From Clostridiales bacterium (GTDB lineage Bacteria; Bacillota; Clostridia; Christensenellales; Aristaeellaceae), in the NCBI GenBank assembly GCA_015056055.1, contig SVHC01000007.1, forward strand, positions 28,367 to 92,366: DNA of 64,000 bases, written 5' to 3'. Below are positions 1-8,212 of this stretch, piece after piece. Position 1 is the first letter of the stretch. Each line of letters starts with the position of its first letter. Made by a program: the position numbers and the translations under genes. The notes beneath the pieces were generated by a model. The model ran no database searches. It saw only the letters and a list, made by a program, of their open reading frames with translations, and was not told the origin of the DNA.

Positions 1-614
1 TCGTATTCCGCGCCCGGACGCAGGCAGAAAGCTTCCCTCTGCCAGTCGAGCTCAACGCCGTCCATATCGTAGCGTTCCAGAAGTTCTTCGATCAGTTTCA
101 GTTCGCGCTCGCGGACTGCCGGCTCGGCATAGTCAAAGCAGCGGTCAAAATATCCGTCCACCGGTCTGTGGGTCACGCGGCGATATTCCGGATGCTCATG
201 GAAGAAATCCGGATGCAGAACGGATGCAGGCTTGTCATGGTCATGGCAGTCGTTCATGCGCAGGGAAATCCATCCGCGAATGCCCATCCTGCGGCACTCA
301 TTCAGCCAGATCGCAAACGGATCCAGCCCCTGATTTACGTATATATCGTACGCCACCTTTGTATATGTATCGGAATAATCGACGGCGTATCCGTTTTCCT
401 CCTTCTGGAGGTACTTGTCGATCCAGCTGGTGATGACCTTTGAAGGATATCCGGCAATGCGCCCGGCAAGGGAGAAAACCAGGTCAGTCACCTGCGTGCC
501 TTCATACTGGGCGGCAAAGCGCACAATCTCGTCGCGGTCAACTTTGATGTTCTTCCTGAAACGGCTGGCGATAAAATGCGTATCGTCGATATTTACCATG
601 ATACCCTTGCGCAT
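1..614 (-). CDS. Glycoside hydrolase-like TIM-barrel protein, N-terminal part (runs off window)
   Basis: The minus-strand frame is open from an ATG at 614 to the window edge, giving about 204 residues without a stop. An AGGAGG-like site lies 8 bases upstream of the ATG. The protein begins MRKGIMVNIDD and contains GIRGWISLRMND near residue 100 and MDGVELDWQRE near residue 190. These resemble the strand-end motifs of glycosidase-like barrels of the GHL10 type, in which an acidic residue in an E-x-D/W pattern is catalytic. It starts 12 bases after the mnmE stop and is probably co-transcribed with it. No signal peptide is seen, so a cytoplasmic enzyme is inferred. The substrate is unknown and the C-terminus lies outside the window. 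Confidence 0.7.
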   Translation of the reverse strand, partial: MRKGIMVNIDDTHFIASRFRKNIKVDRDEIVRFAAQYEGTQVTDLVFSLAGRIAGYPSKVITSWIDKYLQKEENGYAVDYSDTYTKVAYDIYVNQGLDPFAIWLNECRRMGIRGWISLRMNDCHDHDKPASVLHPDFFHEHPEYRRVTHRPVDGYFDRCFDYAEPAVRERELKLIEELLERYDMDGVELDWQREAFCLRPGAEY

Positions 615-626
615 GTTTTTCCCCTC

Positions 627-1940
627 CTATTTTCCTACACAGAACCGCTCAAATACGCGGTCAATAACATCTTCCGTAGCGTCCTCGCCGGTGATTTCGC
701 CGAGAGTTCGCAGCGCGTCCTGCAGATACACGCACAGCGCATCCAGCGGCATTCCGATTTGCGCGGAGTCCAGCGCGCATTCCAGTGCTTCCAGCGTCTT
801 TTTTGCAAGGTCGATATGACGCGCACAGGTCATCTGATTTTCGGCAATTTCCGGTGCACGGAGCGCTTCAAGAATGGCGTTCTCCAGCTCTTTTATGCCT
901 TCGCCCGTTTTGCAGGAAATCATGATCGCACCGGGCAATTCCTTTTCCACGGTGAGGTCGGTCTTATTGAGCACGAGAATCGCTCGGCTGTCAAGCTCGG
1001 AGAGCATCTCTTTCTCGCTGTCGTTCCACGGAGAGCTCGCATCGAACACGGCAATTACCGCATCCGCATTCTGAACGGCTTTTTTTGCGCGCTCCACGCC
1101 GATTTTCTCAATCGCGTCGCCGGTTTCGCGTACGCCCGCGGTATCGCTCAGTTCCACCGTAAGTCCGCCCAGAAAAACGCGCTCGGTCAGTACGTCGCGC
1201 GTGGTACCGGCGATATCGGTCACGATGGCGCGGTCGCTTCCCGCAAGCGCATTCATGATGGAGCTTTTGCCCACATTCGGCGCGCCCGCAAGCACGCAGC
1301 TTGCACCGTCGCGCACGATGCGCGCCCGGTCGCCGTCGCTTCGCTCGCGCAGACCCGCAATGATCTCTTCCAGAGATGCAATCAGTTCCTCGCGCGTCAG
1401 ATCCTCGTCCACTTCCTCCGGGAAATCCATATGCGCCTCGATCTGCGCCATCTGATCCACCAGCTGCGTGCGAATGGATTTGACATACGCGCTCACGCCG
1501 CCTTCCAGCTGCCTGAGTGCTGCGCGTCCCGCCGCCTCGCTGTTTGCCGAAATCACAGCCATTACAGCTTCTGCTTCGTCCAGCGTCACGCGTCCGTTCA
1601 GAAATGCGCGCATGGTAAATTCGCCGCTCTTCGCAGGGCGCGCGCCCAGTTCAAAAACCCTTTCCAGCACGCGCTGTGTGATATAGCTGCCGCCATGGCA
1701 GTGAATTTCCGCCACATCCTCACGCGTGTAGGTGTGCGGCGCGGGCATGAACACAGCCATTGCCTCGTCCATTTTGCCTTCTTTGCCCATCACATGACCG
1801 TAGCCCAGCCTGCGCGCCTTCGGCACAGGCGAAAAAGCGCGAGAGAGAATCTCCCGCGCGTCAGGTCCACTGATGCGGATAATCGCTACTCCGCCTTCGC
1901 CCGGGGGCGTGGCAACGGCGGCAATCGTTTCACCAATCAT
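627..1940 (-). CDS. mnmE: tRNA uridine-5-carboxymethylaminomethyl(34) synthesis GTPase MnmE
   Basis: MnmE works with MnmG to modify the wobble uridine (U34) of certain tRNAs. The 437-residue protein has the typical start MIGETIAAVATPPGEGG with the folate-binding N-domain. The G-domain carries GAPNVGKSS (about 219-227), DIAGTTRD (switch I/G2), DTAG (about 266-269) and NKTD (about 325-328). It ends in FCVGK, the conserved C-terminal Cys motif of the family. Length is close to the usual 450-460. In many Bacillota mnmE lies near the origin, and here it is about 13 kb from dnaN on the same strand. An extended -10 promoter lies upstream. Confidence 0.96.
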   Translation of the reverse strand: MIGETIAAVATPPGEGGVAIIRISGPDAREILSRAFSPVPKARRLGYGHVMGKEGKMDEAMAVFMPAPHTYTREDVAEIHCHGGSYITQRVLERVFELGARPAKSGEFTMRAFLNGRVTLDEAEAVMAVISANSEAAGRAALRQLEGGVSAYVKSIRTQLVDQMAQIEAHMDFPEEVDEDLTREELIASLEEIIAGLRERSDGDRARIVRDGASCVLAGAPNVGKSSIMNALAGSDRAIVTDIAGTTRDVLTERVFLGGLTVELSDTAGVRETGDAIEKIGVERAKKAVQNADAVIAVFDASSPWNDSEKEMLSELDSRAILVLNKTDLTVEKELPGAIMISCKTGEGIKELENAILEALRAPEIAENQMTCARHIDLAKKTLEALECALDSAQIGMPLDALCVYLQDALRTLGEITGEDATEDVIDRVFERFCVGK

Positions 1941-2002
1941 AAGAATAAAGCTGCTCCCTCGTTCATATTTTTCTAAGCGGAATCATGGATTCCAATGTGT
2001 TT

Positions 2003-2011
2003 ATTATAGCA
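2003..2011 (-). promoter_or_regulatory. Probable mnmE promoter (extended -10)
   Basis: Read on the minus strand, the sequence TGC-TATAAT lies about 65 bases upstream of the mnmE start. The -35 region is poor, which fits an extended -10 promoter. A GGAATC/GATTCC inverted repeat follows it at about 1979-1994. Confidence 0.4.
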
Positions 2012-2049
2012 TACTCTGTATTGAAAGAATAGTGAGCAGGAAAAAAATA

Positions 2050-2090
2050 CACCTCATCAGTCTCGTTTCACTCGTCAGTTCCCCTCAAGT
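2050..2090. repeat. Degenerate family A repeat
   Basis: This stretch carries the 'acctcatcagtc ... cagttcccctcaag' pattern seen in better-preserved copies at 3514, 7444, 9394 and 33034. It is the most decayed copy in the window. Confidence 0.5.
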
Positions 2091-2129
2091 AATCGATGAT
2101 TTAATGAGATGATGCAGTGGCGGAAGAAT

Positions 2130-2209
2130 TTTGCGGCAGATGCAATTGCAAAAATCGCAGGCCTAGCGGCGCTAAGTCAAGATTTTTGCAGGCAGCAGAT
2201 GCCGTAAAA
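2130..2209. other. Nested inverted repeat / possible structured RNA
   Basis: Outer arms TTTTGCGGCA (2130-2139) and TGCCGTAAAA (about 2200-2209) enclose perfect inner arms TGCAAAAATC (2147-2156) and GATTTTTGCA (2181-2190). The intergenic gap 1941-2356 otherwise holds only the mnmE promoter, a decayed repeat and the pot terminator. I cannot assign this structure to a known RNA family. Confidence 0.4.
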
Positions 2210-2315
2210 GGCAATGCCAATGTCGTCATCGAATAAATCAGTGATTACTCAAGAGGCGATGCTGTCAACTTAGCAGTTTTGCGCGAAAGCAGCAGGCCTC
2301 CCTCTTAGTTTCTAC

Positions 2316-2350
2316 AAAAAAACCGGAACGCACATGCATTCCGGTTTTCA
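2316..2350 (-). terminator. Rho-independent terminator of the potABCD operon
   Basis: On the minus strand the arms AAAACCGGAA and TTCCGGTTTT surround a 10-base loop and are followed by a T run. It lies directly downstream of the potD stop. Confidence 0.85.
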
Positions 2351-2356
2351 CAGTAA

Positions 2357-3472
2357 TTATCTTGCCAGGCGAACCTCAGACCAGATTTCCTCGTACATAT
2401 CGACGTACTCTGCAACATCCTGGAAGAATTCGCAGCGGTCGATAACTTCCTGAGAGGGATTGAGGGTAGAATTGTTCTTTTCTTCCTCGCTCATCTCATC
2501 GATAACGGTCTGAATGGGGGTGGAATACCAGATATAGTCCATATTCATGCGGGCGATATCGGTGCGGCACATGAAGTCGATGAATGCCTGAGCAGCCTCA
2601 ACATTCTTGCTTCCCTTCGGGATGCACATGGCGTCGAGCCAGATGTTGGAGCCTTCCATGGGAACAACGTAGGCGAGGTCCTCGTTTTCCTCCATGGAGT
2701 ACAGGGCGTCGCCGGAGTAAACCAGTGCGAGGGCAGCTTCGCCGGCGATCATCTTATCCTTGGTTTCGTCCAGCTGATAAGCCTTGACGATGCCGTTCTT
2801 TTTCTGCTCGATAAGCTTGTCGCGTGCGGCATTCAGAGCTTCCTGATTGCGTTCGTTCAGGGAGTAGCCCATCATCTTCATGGTGATGCCCAGGGAATCG
2901 CGGTAGGAGTCCATCATGATGACGTTTCCGGCATACTTGGTATCAAACATCTGCGCCCAGTGGGTGATTTCCTCATCCACCATGGTGGTGTTGTACAGAA
3001 TGCCGACGGTGCCCCACATATACGGCACGGAATATTCGCCGGAAGGATCATAGGAGGGATTCTTCACCCATTCGGAAAGGTTTGCCACATTGGGCATAGC
3101 GGCAAGGTCCAGCTTTTCCAGACCATTTTCCTTCACCAGACGCTCGATGATATAGTCGGAGGGCACGATTACGTCGTACACGCCGGGGTTGGCAACGAGC
3201 TTGGTGTACATTTCCTCATTGTTGGTGAAGTTGGCATACTTTACCACAATGCCGGTTTCTGCGGTGAACATATCGATCACGTTGGGATCAATATAGTCAA
3301 ACCAGTTGAAAACGACAATTTCCGTACCTGCATACGGCTTGTTCGGGTCTGCCGGGGTCTTGGTTGCAGAAGCTTCTGCATTCTTGTCCGTATCATTTGC
3401 CGGGGCAGAGGAGCATCCTGCCATCATGATGGCAAGAAACAGTACCAGTACGATGCAAAGTGCCTTTTTCAT
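2357..3472 (-). CDS. potD: Spermidine/putrescine-binding lipoprotein (PotD-like, system 1)
   Basis: This is the extracellular binding component of a polyamine ABC importer, 371 residues long. The N-terminus MKKALCIVLV is followed by a lipobox ending in MMAGC with Cys20, so it should be lipid-anchored. The mature part begins with the family-typical VFNWFDYIDPNVIDMF and keeps the PSDYIIERL and PYMWGTVGILYNT segments near the ligand pocket. It is the last gene of a minus-strand operon: XRE-cupin, potA, potB, potC, potD. About 290 bases of repeat DNA separate it from potC, and a strong terminator follows. Polyamine specificity is inferred from family; related periplasmic proteins can bind other cations or opines. 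Confidence 0.9.
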   Translation of the reverse strand: MKKALCIVLVLFLAIMMAGCSSAPANDTDKNAEASATKTPADPNKPYAGTEIVVFNWFDYIDPNVIDMFTAETGIVVKYANFTNNEEMYTKLVANPGVYDVIVPSDYIIERLVKENGLEKLDLAAMPNVANLSEWVKNPSYDPSGEYSVPYMWGTVGILYNTTMVDEEITHWAQMFDTKYAGNVIMMDSYRDSLGITMKMMGYSLNERNQEALNAARDKLIEQKKNGIVKAYQLDETKDKMIAGEAALALVYSGDALYSMEENEDLAYVVPMEGSNIWLDAMCIPKGSKNVEAAQAFIDFMCRTDIARMNMDYIWYSTPIQTVIDEMSEEEKNNSTLNPSQEVIDRCEFFQDVAEYVDMYEEIWSEVRLAR

Positions 3473-3513
3473 CTTCTTCCTAAATATCCTCCTGAAAATA
3501 AAGTTTTTTACTA

Positions 3514-3570
3514 CACCTCATCCGTCAGTCCTATGGACTGCCACCTTCCCCTCAAGGGGAAGGCTCTCGG
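3514..3570 (+). repeat. Family A repeat copy
   Basis: A clear copy of the short repeat 'acctcatccgtcagtc ... gactgccaccttcccctc'. It contains the inverted repeats AGTCC/GGACT and TTCCCCTC/AAGGGGAA. Similar copies lie at 7371-7520, 9394-9514 and 33034-33100. Confidence 0.75.
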
Positions 3571-3586
3571 GAATGCGACTTCTGAT

Positions 3587-3756
3587 TCAAATCCGCAGCG
3601 GCGGCGTGTACGCCGCGAGGAGCGTATTTTTTCGTAGGGAAGCCCGCGACCCGAAGAAAAAATCGTTTCCCTGCAGATTTCACGGCCGGAATCCAAAGGA
3701 TTCAAGTGAAATCTGGTGGGGGTGGCAGTGGCGGGGGAGTTTACTTCCCCGTCCAC
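3587..3756 (+). repeat. Family B repeat without the C insert
   Basis: This copy begins caaatccgcagcggcggc and includes the hairpin GGCGGCGTGTACGCCGC. It continues with an A-rich GAAGAAAAAATCG stretch, arms CAGATTTCAC/GTGAAATCTG, and a terminal hairpin of GTGG..GGGG and CCCC..CCAC type. It lies between potC and potD inside the operon. It lacks the roughly 110-base C module found in the 13, 42, 60 and 63.7 kb copies, so it serves as an empty-site comparison. Confidence 0.75.
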
Positions 3757-3765
3757 AATGCAAAG

Positions 3766-4542
3766 CTACATCACGTCCTCCAGCGCCGTTCTCTTATTGA
3801 TGATAATAAGCAGCACAAGCACTGCAAGGAACATAAGGGTCGACAGCGCATAGATCGTAGGCTCGATACCGCGGCGTGCGGCGGAGTAAACGATCATGGA
3901 AAGCGTCTGATCGGTATTGGATGTAAAGTACGATACCACGAAATCATCCAGCGACATGGTGAACGAGAGCAGCGCGCCGGTGACGATACCGGGCATGATC
4001 TGCGGCAGGATGACCTTGGTAAGCGCCTTACCGGGCCTGCAGCCCAGATCGAGCGCGGCCTCATAGGTGCTGGGACTCATCTGAGAAAGCTTAGGCAGCA
4101 CTGCGAACAGTACATACGGCGTATCAAACGCGATATGCGCCATGATCATGGTGCCCATACCCAGCGGAACCTTCATGAACACGAACATCAGCATCAGGGA
4201 AACACCCGTTGCGATATCCGGCGTGGTCATGGACAGGTGGGAAAGGTTCATCAGCATATTGGACGCCCAGCCCTTGCGCATGGCATGGATACCGATCGCG
4301 CCGAGTGCGCCCAGGATGGTTGCGAAGATCGTTGCGACCACAGCCACGGTAAGGGTGACCTGCAGTGCATTCATGATCTCCGGGCTGTTGAACAGCTTTG
4401 CATACCATTCCATCGAAAAGCCGCCCCAGGATGCACGCGATTTGCTCGCATTGAACGAAAGCGTGATCATCACGGCGATGGGAGCGTACAGGAACAGGAG
4501 GATCAGTGCGATATAGACTCTCTTAAATGCCTTTTTCACCAC
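3766..4542 (-). CDS. potC: Polyamine ABC transporter permease PotC (system 1)
   Basis: Inner-membrane permease of 258 residues starting MVKKAFKRVYIALILLF, with about six hydrophobic segments. The coupling-loop (EAA) motif reads EAALDLGCRPGKALTKVILP near residues 160-180, which docks on the PotA ATPase. It overlaps the 3' end of potB by 7 bases, a sign of translational coupling. Downstream, a family B repeat sits between this gene and potD. Confidence 0.93.
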   Translation of the reverse strand: MVKKAFKRVYIALILLFLYAPIAVMITLSFNASKSRASWGGFSMEWYAKLFNSPEIMNALQVTLTVAVVATIFATILGALGAIGIHAMRKGWASNMLMNLSHLSMTTPDIATGVSLMLMFVFMKVPLGMGTMIMAHIAFDTPYVLFAVLPKLSQMSPSTYEAALDLGCRPGKALTKVILPQIMPGIVTGALLSFTMSLDDFVVSYFTSNTDQTLSMIVYSAARRGIEPTIYALSTLMFLAVLVLLIIINKRTALEDVM

Positions 4543-5366
4543 TTAGTCCCCTCCTTTTTCTGACCCTTATCCTCGAACCGGCGCAGGAAGCCGACGGAAA
4601 CGATGATCAGGACCATCATGATAAGGCTCATGGCGGAACCGAAGTTCTGACCGGAAGACATGCTGATCTCGCGGAACTGATAGTCGATAAGGTCGCCCAT
4701 CAGCCAGAACATACCGTTGCCGAGCAGTCGGGAGATAGCGAATGTAGTTGCCGCGGGCATGAATACCATGGTAATACCGGAAACCACGCCCGGCATGGAC
4801 AAAGGCAGCGTTACGCGCCAGAACACGCGGATGGGATTTGCGCCCAGATCCTCGGCGGCTTCGATCACGCGGGTGTCCATCTTTTTCAGTACGGTGTAAA
4901 TCGGCAGGATCATGAACGGCAGGAAGTTGTAAACCATGCCGAGCAGTACCGCGCCCTCGGTGCCGATCATCTGAATGCGCGGAAGTCCCATGAATTCCAG
5001 AACCGTATTGACGATACCGGTATCTTCCAGAATGCCGACCCATGCGTAGGTACGCAGCAGGAAGTTCATCCACATGGGAATCAGAATCAGGATTACGAAG
5101 GATTTGTTTTTTGAAAAATCCTTGCTCGCCAGGAATTTCGCCGCCGGGTATCCGATCAGAAAACAGATCACCGTGCAGAAAAACGCCAGCTTCAGGCTCA
5201 AAAACAATGCCTCCAGATACATGGGCTTCATGAACTTCTCAAAATTATCGAAGGTGAATGCGCCCGTCTTGCTTGTGAAGGCAAAGTACACCACGAACAG
5301 CAGCGGCACGATGGTGAACATCACCATCCAGATGCCGTACGGCGCGGCATAGGAGCTTCTTTTCAT
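4536..5366 (-). CDS. potB: Polyamine ABC transporter permease PotB (system 1)
   Basis: Inner-membrane permease of 276 residues (MKRSSYAAPYGIWMVMFTIVP), with a long periplasmic loop after the first membrane segment as in PotB/PotH. The EAA motif reads EAAEDLGANPIRVFWRVTLP. It starts 2 bases after the potA stop and overlaps potC by 7 bases, so the three genes are tightly coupled. It should form the transmembrane heterodimer with PotC. Confidence 0.93.
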   Translation of the reverse strand: MKRSSYAAPYGIWMVMFTIVPLLFVVYFAFTSKTGAFTFDNFEKFMKPMYLEALFLSLKLAFFCTVICFLIGYPAAKFLASKDFSKNKSFVILILIPMWMNFLLRTYAWVGILEDTGIVNTVLEFMGLPRIQMIGTEGAVLLGMVYNFLPFMILPIYTVLKKMDTRVIEAAEDLGANPIRVFWRVTLPLSMPGVVSGITMVFMPAATTFAISRLLGNGMFWLMGDLIDYQFREISMSSGQNFGSAMSLIMMVLIIVSVGFLRRFEDKGQKKEGTKW

Positions 5367-5368
5367 TC

Positions 5369-6526
5369 TTACGCCTCCTTAGCCGCGGGCGGAACCTGCT
5401 GCATTTTTTTCATGATATGGATATTGAACGGGATAACGGAGAGGGAAACGCGGCTGCCCTCTGCCTGCATCACGGTGGAGTGAACCTTGCACTTGTCACC
5501 GGAATCCAGTTCGATGATCATTTCATAATGAACGCCCTTGAAGATAACGCTCTTGACCACGCCATCCGCCATGCCTTCGCCGGCGTTGCCGACTACCCAG
5601 TCTTCCGGACGGATAACGACGTCAACGGGATTGTTCTCGCCGAAGCCTGCATCCTCGCATTCGAATTCCGTGCCGCAGAATTCCACGCGGTAATCGCGGA
5701 TCATGCGCGCATCGTAAATATTGCTCTCACCAATGAAGTCGGCGACGAATGCGTTCTTGGGTTCATCGTAAATGCTCTTGGGATCGCCGATCTGCTGGAT
5801 GCGGCCGCTGTTCATAACGACGATCGTATCCGACATGGTCAGCGCTTCTTCCTGATCATGGGTAACATAGATAAAGGTGATGCCCAGCTTCTGCTGCATG
5901 GCCTTGAGTTCCAGCTGCATTTCGCGGCGAAGCTTGAGATCGAGCGCGCCGAGCGGCTCGTCAAGCAGCAGAACTTCGGGCTCATTGATCAGTGCGCGCG
6001 CGATGGCGATGCGCTGCTGCTGACCGCCGGAGAGGGCGTCGACGGAGCGCTTTTCATATCCGCTCATCTTAACCAGCTTGAGCATGCGGGAAACGCGCTT
6101 CTCGATCTCTTTTTTAAGAGCGCGCTTGTGCTTCATTTTCAAAATCCAGCCGTCGATGACATTCTTTGCCGGGCGGCTCTCGGGAACGAGTTCGTTTGCA
6201 TCCTTCAGCGTCAGACCGAAGGCCACATTGTCAAACACGTTCATATGCGGGAACAGCGCATATTTCTGGAATACCGTGTTTACCCTTCTGCGGTACGGGG
6301 GCACGGCGGCAATGTCCTTGCCCTCAAACAGCAGCTGGCCGGTGGTTGCATATTCAAATCCACCGATAATGCGCAGCATCGTGGTCTTTCCGCAGCCGGA
6401 AGGTCCCAGAAGCGTAATGAATTCGCACTTGCGGATGTACAGATCAATATTGGAGAGAGCCTCGGTTCCGTCATCAAACGATTTGGAAATACCCTTCAGC
6501 TCGATCAGACGCATATCCTGTACCAT
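5369..6526 (-). CDS. potA: Polyamine ABC transporter ATPase PotA (system 1)
   Basis: ATP-binding subunit of 385 residues. Walker A is GPSGCGKTT (about 41-49), the Q-loop [12 protein letters not shown], the signature LSGGQQQR (about 165-172), Walker [13 protein letters not shown], and the switch His lies in [12 protein letters not shown]-terminal TOBE-like regulatory domain follows from about residue 280. Compared with the second PotA in this window (45620-46684), about 26 extra residues rich in Lys/Arg lie between the Q-loop and the signature. The start at 6526 has an AGGGGG site at good spacing. It is downstream of the XRE-cupin gene by 32 bases. Confidence 0.95.
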   Translation of the reverse strand: MVQDMRLIELKGISKSFDDGTEALSNIDLYIRKCEFITLLGPSGCGKTTMLRIIGGFEYATTGQLLFEGKDIAAVPPYRRRVNTVFQKYALFPHMNVFDNVAFGLTLKDANELVPESRPAKNVIDGWILKMKHKRALKKEIEKRVSRMLKLVKMSGYEKRSVDALSGGQQQRIAIARALINEPEVLLLDEPLGALDLKLRREMQLELKAMQQKLGITFIYVTHDQEEALTMSDTIVVMNSGRIQQIGDPKSIYDEPKNAFVADFIGESNIYDARMIRDYRVEFCGTEFECEDAGFGENNPVDVVIRPEDWVVGNAGEGMADGVVKSVIFKGVHYEMIIELDSGDKCKVHSTVMQAEGSRVSLSVIPFNIHIMKKMQQVPPAAKEA

Positions 6527-6558
6527 GTCGGTTTCCCCCTGTAAAGCTTATAATCAAA

Positions 6559-7104
6559 TTAAAAACTCGGCGGTGTGGAAACCCAAAGGAAGCGGGCCAC
6601 CGTCTTGCCCGTATTTCGAATGTTGTGAATTTCATCCGACCGGAAATAGAAGCTTTCGTCCTTTCTGGCGCGGATGGTGCGCTCGCCGATGCGGATTTTG
6701 ATGCTGCCGGAAAGCACGTAGCCGAATTCCTCACCCTCATGGGGGTCATGTTCATCCGTCTCGCCGCCGGGGCCCAATTCCACCAGAATCGGCTCCATCG
6801 AATTTTTCTGCGCACTGGGCACGAGCCATTTGATCGAGCCCTTCAGACCTTCATCATCGGTCTTTTCGTAAATATCGTCCTCGCTGAAAACAACCTTCTC
6901 ATCCTTGCGCGAATCGGAAAAAAAAGCAGGAAGGTCCGTTCCCAGGCATTCCAGCATATCGGTAAGCGTTGCGATAGAAGGCGAGGTCAGATCCCTCTCC
7001 ACCAGCGAAATAAATCCCTTGGAAAGCTCGCACCGGTCAGCCAGCTCCTCCTGCGTGAGTCCGCGCTGCAAGCGGATCCGCTTGATTTTTGCTCCGATTT
7101 CCAT
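6559..7104 (-). CDS. XRE-family HTH regulator with C-terminal cupin domain
   Basis: A 181-residue regulator. Residues 1-60 form a classic helix-turn-helix (LTQEELADRCELSKGFISLVERD), and residues about 110-180 form a cupin barrel (DEHDPHEGEEFGYVLSGSIKI, then DEIHNIRNTG). This PuuR-like architecture commonly heads pot operons in Clostridia and senses a small ligand, probably a polyamine. It is the first gene of the operon. Its promoter carries a palindrome overlapping the -35 box (7196-7210), so autoregulation of the whole pot operon is inferred. Confidence 0.9.
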   Translation of the reverse strand: MEIGAKIKRIRLQRGLTQEELADRCELSKGFISLVERDLTSPSIATLTDMLECLGTDLPAFFSDSRKDEKVVFSEDDIYEKTDDEGLKGSIKWLVPSAQKNSMEPILVELGPGGETDEHDPHEGEEFGYVLSGSIKIRIGERTIRARKDESFYFRSDEIHNIRNTGKTVARFLWVSTPPSF

Positions 7105-7169
7105 GTGGCGCCTCCTTACGGTTTTTCAGCAGTCTGCGTTTACAATCACTAAACTGCAAAACCGATAAT

Positions 7170-7210
7170 ATTAAACCATACAATACCCTGCATGTCAATG
7201 TCACACATTG
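7170..7210 (-). promoter_or_regulatory. Promoter and palindromic operator of the XRE-potABCD operon
   Basis: On the minus strand TTGACA (7193-7198) and TTTAAT (7170-7175) are separated by 17 bases. The inverted repeat CAATGT-CAC-ACATTG (7196-7210) overlaps the -35 box and is the best candidate operator for the XRE-cupin protein. Confidence 0.75.
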
Positions 7211-7370
7211 TTAATTTTCCTTGAACCCCTGCATTTTCCGCATCAAATTGCACATGAAATTGTGTTTTCCTTCTATATTTCTCAAAAAAAATTTCCGGCG
7301 CTGTTTTCCTGTGTTCTTTCCCGTCATATTTTGCGCTTCGGAGTTTAGTTATAAGAAACTTTTTGCCTCC

Positions 7371-7520
7371 AAGGCTTCCCCTTGATAGGAAGCTGGCATG
7401 CGAAGCATGACTGATGAGGTGCGTTTCTCATACATAAAAATACGACCTCATCCGTCGGCTAAAGCCGACACCTTCTCCTGAAAGGAGAAGGCTTCAGGCC
7501 GCGCCATGACTGATGAAGTG
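7371..7520. repeat. Two tandem family A repeats
   Basis: Two copies face each other: 7371-7421 ends in 'gactgatgaggtg', and 7444-7520 begins 'cctcatccgtcggc' and ends 'gactgatgaagtg'. Short hairpins such as GGCTAAAGCC and TTCTCCTGAAAGGAGAA lie inside. With the promoter at 7170-7210 they account for most of the 7105-7589 gap; 7211-7370 is AT-rich and shows nothing recognisable. Confidence 0.7.
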
Positions 7521-7534
7521 CATACTCACCATAC

Positions 7535-7574
7535 AAAAAACGCCCGCAGCCATTACCGGCATGCGGACGTTTTA
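7535..7574 (-). terminator. Terminator of the DUF4234-type gene
   Basis: On the minus strand AACGTCCGCATGCC pairs with GGCTGCGGGCGTT around a short loop, followed by six T. It lies 16 bases after the stop of the gene at 7590-8120. Confidence 0.8.
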
Positions 7575-7589
7575 CGAACAAATTCTGTT

Positions 7590-8120
7590 TTATGCCTCGG
7601 CAGCATTGGCAGCCTCTGCAGCTTCCAGCTCCTTGTTGTAAGCGTCGCACAGCTTATTGACTGCCTTGAGAAGCTTATGCTGATAGATGAAGGGTCCGAC
7701 AACGATGATGGAACCCAGAAATCCCCACAGCCAGAAATCCTTTGCGCCGAAGCTGTTTTCGATGCCGCGCCATGCGAGGTCGCCTGCGATACGGGAAGAA
7801 ATGCGGGGATACCAGAAAAGCAGAGCGAGGCCTGCAGTCAGCCAGGAGAAGAACAGGCAAACCAGCCAGTAAGGCATGGTAGCCTTGCGGTCATTGCCGT
7901 AAGCGGCGGTGTGAACGTCCTTGCTGATCTTGGTCATGGCGATGATGTAATAAATACCAACCGTAACGATGGACAGAACGATGAACTTCCACGTGCACCA
8001 GTCGGTCTTGAGCATCTTCTTGGGTTCTTCCGGAATGTCCCTGTCGAGTTCATAACCGCAGTGAACGCATACGGTTACCTTGTCATCGAGCTGCTGGCCA
8101 CATTTGGTACAGAACTTCAT
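7590..8120 (-). CDS. Zinc-ribbon membrane protein (DUF4234-like)
   Basis: A 176-residue protein. The N-terminus MKFCTKCGQQLDDKVTVCVHCGYEL is a double CxxC zinc ribbon (Cys4, 7, 18, 21). After a short linker there are about three to four membrane segments (from FIVLSIVTVGIYYIIAM onward), with SKDVHTAAYG between them, matching DUF4234 proteins. The C-terminus is a charged, Ala/Glu-rich tail. Function is unknown; a membrane role with a cytosolic zinc ribbon is inferred. It is monocistronic, with its own promoter (8158-8186) and terminator. Confidence 0.85.
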   Translation of the reverse strand: MKFCTKCGQQLDDKVTVCVHCGYELDRDIPEEPKKMLKTDWCTWKFIVLSIVTVGIYYIIAMTKISKDVHTAAYGNDRKATMPYWLVCLFFSWLTAGLALLFWYPRISSRIAGDLAWRGIENSFGAKDFWLWGFLGSIIVVGPFIYQHKLLKAVNKLCDAYNKELEAAEAANAAEA

Positions 8121-8157
8121 AGTGTAAATTCCCCTTTGAAATTATAATGCGTATACT

Positions 8158-8186
8158 AATATATCATACTCAGTTCACAATTTCAA
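8158..8186 (-). promoter_or_regulatory. Promoter of the DUF4234-type gene
   Basis: On the minus strand TTGAAA (8181-8186) and TATATT (8158-8163) are spaced 17 bases apart, about 40 bases upstream of the start codon. Confidence 0.6.
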
Positions 8187-8212
8187 CGGCTTTACCACTA
8201 TAAAACAATCCC

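Noticed and set aside
2130-2209. T-box or known riboswitch
   Set aside because: No T-box consensus and no following anti-terminator/terminator pair before a gene start.
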